Below, one piece after another: positions 52,932 through 56,500 of a stretch of DNA of 56,500 nucleotides. A program made the translations under genes and the position numbers. The DNA is taken from assembly GCF_001434335.1 (NCBI RefSeq), contig NZ_AZFM01000013.1:1-56500 (forward strand), in the 5' to 3' direction. Source of the DNA: Lactobacillus kalixensis DSM 16043. Lineage in GTDB: Bacteria > Bacillota > Bacilli > Lactobacillales > Lactobacillaceae. Under the pieces are notes generated by a model that was given only the letters and a program-made list of their open reading frames with translations, ran no database searches and had not been told where the DNA came from. Numbering within the stretch: position 1 is the stretch's first letter; the number at the start of each line of letters is the position of its first letter.

Positions 52932-55016
52932 CTATATAAGTTTTAAATCTGAAGTTGAAATCCAGACTTGTTTTTCACTTATACGAGCCATCCAAATACC
53001 ATCAATCTGCTTCAGTTCAAAAATTCTTACTTTCCTTTGTCTTATCTTTTGTCTTGATAGTTTACCTGATTTTAAATAGAGTTTTACGATTTTATTTTTA
53101 AGACTTACTTTACCACTGAATTTTAAATTTGATCTCTTAGTTAAGTCTTTTAACTGTTTGAATGAGATCTTCGTCCACACTCCATTGATCTTAGCAATTA
53201 ACTTACCCTTTTTAATTTGAACTAGAATTGTCGTTTTCTTTGCAGTTTGTGTCGATTCATTGTTAAGCTCTGCTGAAAATTGAGTAGTTTCAGTATTTTG
53301 ATTTGTCGAAACAGAATCAGTTTTAACTGACGTGTTCGTTTCTCGTTGTGAATTTTCAAAAATAATTGGGTTTGACGAATTATTTGAATAATCTTTTTGA
53401 TTAGACGTTTCTTTAGTTTCAGTCTGAGTAGATTCGTCTTTTGTGACTGGAGTTTGTGATTCTGTTTGTGCACCGTTATCACTTGTTGACGGATTATCTG
53501 TCTGGCTTCCTTGATCTACTGTGTCTTTCTTATCGTTTTCAGTTTGAGTTGAACCATCTTTAGTTTCGGTATCTGTTTGTGCACCGTCATCACTTGTTGA
53601 CGGATTATCTGTCTGGCTTCCTTGATCTACTGTATCTTTCTTATCGTTTTCAGTTTGTGTCGAATTGTCTTGAGTATCAGGCTTTTCTAACAACTCAGCC
53701 AAAACTTCATACTGAGCAAGTTTTTTCTTTTCCTGAGTCAATTTTTCAGTTAACATTGCTCCCTTATCGTTCAAGGACGTGATTTTCTCAGAGATCCGCG
53801 CTAACGAAACTGCAGTATTATTCTGATCGTCATTCAATTCTTTTAATTGGTCAAAACAGTTAGTCTTCTTTTGAACTAGTTCTACACTCTCTTTATCAAT
53901 TTCATTTAATCGTTTCTGAATTTTATCAATTTTAGAATTTAATTCCATTACCTTAACTTGATTAACTGACTGATCTTCTTTTAAGGAATTTAATTTATTT
54001 TGAAGTTCATCCTTTTTGATTTGAACAGCCGCTAATTGTTTTTCGAGTTTCTCCTCTTTTTCAACTCCCGAATCAATTTGAGCTTGCAGTTTTTTCTTTT
54101 GATCAAAGTGTGCCTTAATATTAGGCACTTTTGAAGCTGCTTTTTCTAGATCGGCAATGTCCTTCACCACAGCATTTTGATATTCTTTTACACTATTTTC
54201 ATAACTCGCCTTTCCTTTGATTTTTCGATTCAATTCACTTTCGAACTGTTTTATTTGCTTAGTTAAAGCTTCTTTCTCTTTTTCTGATTGCTCTATATTT
54301 AATAAACTACTTAAATTTTCAATTTTCTCCTCTAACTGACCAATCTCTTCAGTATATTTGTTTACTAATTGTATTCTCTGTTCCAAATAAGACATATCTC
54401 TACCATAATTTTGAAGAGCTATTCTACTTTTTTCATCATTAGCAACAACCAACTTATCATTTATCGTCATTGCATCTAACGTATCCTTCAGATTCTGCAA
54501 AATTTCTTTTCTATCCTGAAGAGTTTCTTTAATCAAATTGAGCTGATCTTCATTTTCATTGACTCTTTCTTCTAAATTAATTTGAACCGTTTCAGAATCA
54601 ATTAATTCATCTTTTGTTTTGCTCAAATCCCTTCCTAGCTCACTCAATTCTGATTGATTTTTCCTATTTTCGGAATTTAATACGTCCAGTTGTTTATCAA
54701 TTGAGTCTTTTTCTTGTTCAATTTGTGCCAATTTTTCTTTAGAAACAGAAAACTGTTCATTCTTTTCTTGCAGTTTATCTTTCAGACTCTCAATCTCTTT
54801 TTGGTTCAATTCAATTTGTGTTTCAACATTAGCAATTTCCTTCTTTTGATCATCAATTAGATTTTTAACTAAATCATTTTGAGATTTTTCTCTATCTATT
54901 TTTTGATCATCAACTTTATCAGCTTTTACAGAATTTGAACTGTTTAAAAATAAAGTTGCAATGGCTGCAGAAGCTACTAATGGGATCATTTTATTAGAAA
55001 TTTTCATTTTAGACAT
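52932..55016 (-). CDS. Secreted coiled-coil protein with TQT-motif repeats and SLAP-like C-terminus, 694 aa
   Basis: Signal peptide (NKMIPLVASAAIATLFLNSS, cleavage near VKADK). About 35-440 is almost continuous coiled coil (heptads rich in Leu, Lys, Glu, Gln). About 448-560 is a disordered acidic Ser/Thr/Gln/Asp segment with two near-identical 37-residue repeats and repeated STQTE, GSQTD and GAQTD motifs. The last 100 residues (KLYLKSGKLSRQKIRQRKVR, IDGIWMARISEKQVWISTSD) resemble the SLAP-type module that holds lactobacillus S-layer and wall-associated proteins by charge, so the coiled coil would stand away from or lie along the wall. GGAG 6 nt before the ATG. No enzyme domain such as CHAP or NlpC/P60 is present. 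Function unknown. Confidence 0.8.
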   Translation of the reverse strand: MSKMKISNKMIPLVASAAIATLFLNSSNSVKADKVDDQKIDREKSQNDLVKNLIDDQKKEIANVETQIELNQKEIESLKDKLQEKNEQFSVSKEKLAQIEQEKDSIDKQLDVLNSENRKNQSELSELGRDLSKTKDELIDSETVQINLEERVNENEDQLNLIKETLQDRKEILQNLKDTLDAMTINDKLVVANDEKSRIALQNYGRDMSYLEQRIQLVNKYTEEIGQLEEKIENLSSLLNIEQSEKEKEALTKQIKQFESELNRKIKGKASYENSVKEYQNAVVKDIADLEKAASKVPNIKAHFDQKKKLQAQIDSGVEKEEKLEKQLAAVQIKKDELQNKLNSLKEDQSVNQVKVMELNSKIDKIQKRLNEIDKESVELVQKKTNCFDQLKELNDDQNNTAVSLARISEKITSLNDKGAMLTEKLTQEKKKLAQYEVLAELLEKPDTQDNSTQTENDKKDTVDQGSQTDNPSTSDDGAQTDTETKDGSTQTENDKKDTVDQGSQTDNPSTSDNGAQTESQTPVTKDESTQTETKETSNQKDYSNNSSNPIIFENSQRETNTSVKTDSVSTNQNTETTQFSAELNNESTQTAKKTTILVQIKKGKLIAKINGVWTKISFKQLKDLTKRSNLKFSGKVSLKNKIVKLYLKSGKLSRQKIRQRKVRIFELKQIDGIWMARISEKQVWISTSDLKLI
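53461..53664 (-). repeat. Two tandem 111-bp-period repeats in the coiled-coil protein gene
   Basis: Copies at about 53461-53553 and 53572-53664 differ at only a few positions; period 111 nt (37 codons), so the frame is kept when the copy number changes. They encode STQTENDKKDTVDQGSQTDN followed by PSTSD-(D/N)-GAQT. Confidence 0.9.
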
Positions 55017-55084
55017 TTTTCTCCTTAATTAAAATAAATAGTCCTCTATTTATAAATACGCAAAAAATGCCTAAATATTTTTTT

Positions 55085-55132
55085 GAAAATAAAAAATAAT
55101 CAGTAAATATAATTGTACATTTGCTGATTATT
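55085..55132 (-). terminator. Terminator of the Eis-like acetyltransferase gene
   Basis: Arms AATAATCAGTAAAT and ATTTGCTGATTATT (one T-G pair), 10-nt loop, T-run on the minus strand (55085-55094). It lies about 140 nt beyond the stop codon at 55271; the stretch between (55133-55270) is AT-rich and holds nothing I can name. Confidence 0.75.
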
Positions 55133-55270
55133 ATCTTTAGAAATATATTTTATATTAAACGTTATAACCTACTTATCAAATAGTCTCATAAATATATTTA
55201 TACTTGTTAATTTAAATATATTCTTGTGTCTAATAATATTGTTCTATATATGTTTTCTAAAAAGGCTGGA

Positions 55271-56473
55271 TTAATAGTAATCATAGAAGCTAATTGTTCC
55301 TTTTGAAAAAGCCAATTTGGTATACTTGTCACCTTTAATTTCTCCAAATTGAATTGCTTCTTTAACTGTTAATTCACCTAATAAAACTTTGGTCCAGCTT
55401 TTAATAGTTCCTTTAATTTCTCCAGGTTTATCAGTTTTGGATATTTTCAATTCCTTATCCGTTTTGGTGATTTCCCAACTACCTTTATTCCAAGGGCACA
55501 ATTTATCTTCTTTTACTTCAACAACAAAAGTTCCCTGATTCACTAACTTCATACTTGATAAAATTGTCTCAAAGTCAATGATGCGAGACATCATATATGG
55601 ACGAATTTTAATATCTAACAGACTTTGATTGGAGAAAAAGTCAGCTAAATTATTGTTTGGCGCCGTAAGAATAGTGTATTTTGTACTACTATCTCCTAAA
55701 CTTTCTAAAAAGCCTAGTAATCCTCTAAAACCATCGCCAGTTGTCGAGTACAGATCATCTACTTTTACGTTGGATCCATTAACTGTATAAAACATATATG
55801 CTTCAGGCAACCCAACTCTACCAAAATAGACGGCTAACTTGCGATCAGGATAGTAAGTCTGAAATCTTTGCCACCACCAATAAGGCCGATTCATAGTATT
55901 TCGTTCATTGGTACTATGCATTGGTATTTCGTAAAGTTGCGCAGCACCATTTTGAATAATAAGATCTTCCCACTTACCATATTTCACCTCGCCATCAGAT
56001 GTCTTTTTGACGGTTTTTAAGGCCTTCTGAGTAAAATCGTATGACTTAAGGTAGATTGTATTCTCAAACCCGTATTGCTGGTAAAAAGACTCAGAGAACG
56101 GTGCTAAGTTCGTATATGGAATACCTTGATCATGAAGATCTTTTAGAATTTCCAGTATCAATTTGGAAATATTACCTTGTCCTCTACACTCCTTTGATGA
56201 GGATACATAACCAATTGCAGCCATCGGCAATTTCTTGGTAAAAACTCTGCTGTCAAAAGTATTAACCATTACATAACTAGCCAACTTATTTTCGTTTATA
56301 ATTCCATAGCCATCACTATGTTTGTACCGACTATAAAAATTTGGATCTTTAGTCAAATCGCCTTTTTTATTAAAAGCTTCTTTAACAAGTACGGCGATTT
56401 GATTTAATGTTTCTTCATTCTTTTGTAGCTTCATATCGAGTATTTTAACTGAAACTTGAAAGCTAAGAATCAC
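55271..56473 (-). CDS. Eis-like GNAT N-acetyltransferase
   Basis: About 400 residues. The first GNAT domain has the acetyl-CoA loop PMAAIGYVSSSKECRGQGNISKLI (V-x-x-x-P-E-x-R-G-x-G pattern; about 78-100) and the ending APFSESFYQQYGFEN (about 133-147). A second, degenerate GNAT-like domain (about 170-300) contains RPYWWWQRFQTYYPD, and the C-terminal 100 residues form the sterol-carrier-like domain ending in FYDYY, where Eis proteins place the C-terminal carboxylate in the active site. Family members acetylate amines, including aminoglycosides in mycobacterial Eis; the substrate here is unknown. Start is uncertain: GTG 56473 has GGAAAG close by (4 nt), while ATG 56434 has no ribosome-binding site and would cut into the first strand. 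Confidence 0.85.
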   Translation of the reverse strand: MILSFQVSVKILDMKLQKNEETLNQIAVLVKEAFNKKGDLTKDPNFYSRYKHSDGYGIINENKLASYVMVNTFDSRVFTKKLPMAAIGYVSSSKECRGQGNISKLILEILKDLHDQGIPYTNLAPFSESFYQQYGFENTIYLKSYDFTQKALKTVKKTSDGEVKYGKWEDLIIQNGAAQLYEIPMHSTNERNTMNRPYWWWQRFQTYYPDRKLAVYFGRVGLPEAYMFYTVNGSNVKVDDLYSTTGDGFRGLLGFLESLGDSSTKYTILTAPNNNLADFFSNQSLLDIKIRPYMMSRIIDFETILSSMKLVNQGTFVVEVKEDKLCPWNKGSWEITKTDKELKISKTDKPGEIKGTIKSWTKVLLGELTVKEAIQFGEIKGDKYTKLAFSKGTISFYDYY

Positions 56474-56500
56474 GCTCTTTCCGCGTGGCTCTTGGCTTTT

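Overview
The window (56.5 kb, AT-rich) looks like a chromosome segment of a Lactobacillus of the gasseri/johnsonii group. The grounds are strong Gram-positive ribosome-binding sites, YSIRK/LPXTG surface proteins with Mub-type repeats, a lactobacillus-type accessory Sec (SecA2/SecY2) locus with a giant serine-rich repeat protein (SRRP), an ECF importer and a PTS-dependent dihydroxyacetone kinase. The species call is inference. I see no rRNA, tRNA, CRISPR array, insertion sequence or prophage gene.

Layout. 1-11014: two minus-strand adhesins, a Mub/beta-helix protein that leaves the window at its C-terminal side and a complete 1032-residue LPQTG protein. 11231-14312: an MFS sugar-type transporter with catabolite-control-like sites, a 78-residue protein starting at TTG, a TetR regulator and an unknown 129-residue protein. 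14395-38586: the accessory Sec island, all on the minus strand. Transcription runs secY2-asp1-asp2-asp3-secA2-gtfA-gtfB-small membrane protein, then the SRRP gene from its own promoter, then three extra glycosyltransferases from another promoter. 38810-43011: an SNF2/SWIM helicase and, divergently, a lone PAS protein. 43099-48299 (plus): dhaKLM and a three-gene ECF-type importer. 48348-56473 (minus): a secreted serine hydrolase, two paralogous secreted proteins, a secreted coiled-coil protein with repeated TQT motifs, and an Eis-like acetyltransferase.

How it works together. SecA2, SecY2 and Asp1-3 would export the SRRP after GtfA/GtfB put GlcNAc on its serines. The two Gtf3-like enzymes and the GT8/GT-D fusion would extend the glycan. 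The striking point is that both the cargo and an essential export partner carry single in-frame stop codons. The SRRP gene has TAA at 20759-20761, cutting a protein of about 3147 residues into an unanchored 2405-residue N-terminal part and an orphan LPTTG tail. asp2 has TGA at 35729-35731, after codon 57. Both reading frames continue intact beyond the stop. Either this strain is losing a recently functional system, or the sequence has point errors; reads or resequencing would decide.

Other points of interest are dyad-symmetric operator candidates at five promoters or leaders, an unusual three-module glycosyltransferase with a changed metal motif, and a conserved-position 63-residue membrane protein that could be a missing small subunit of the SecY2 translocon. 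All calls come from reading the sequence; no searches were run.
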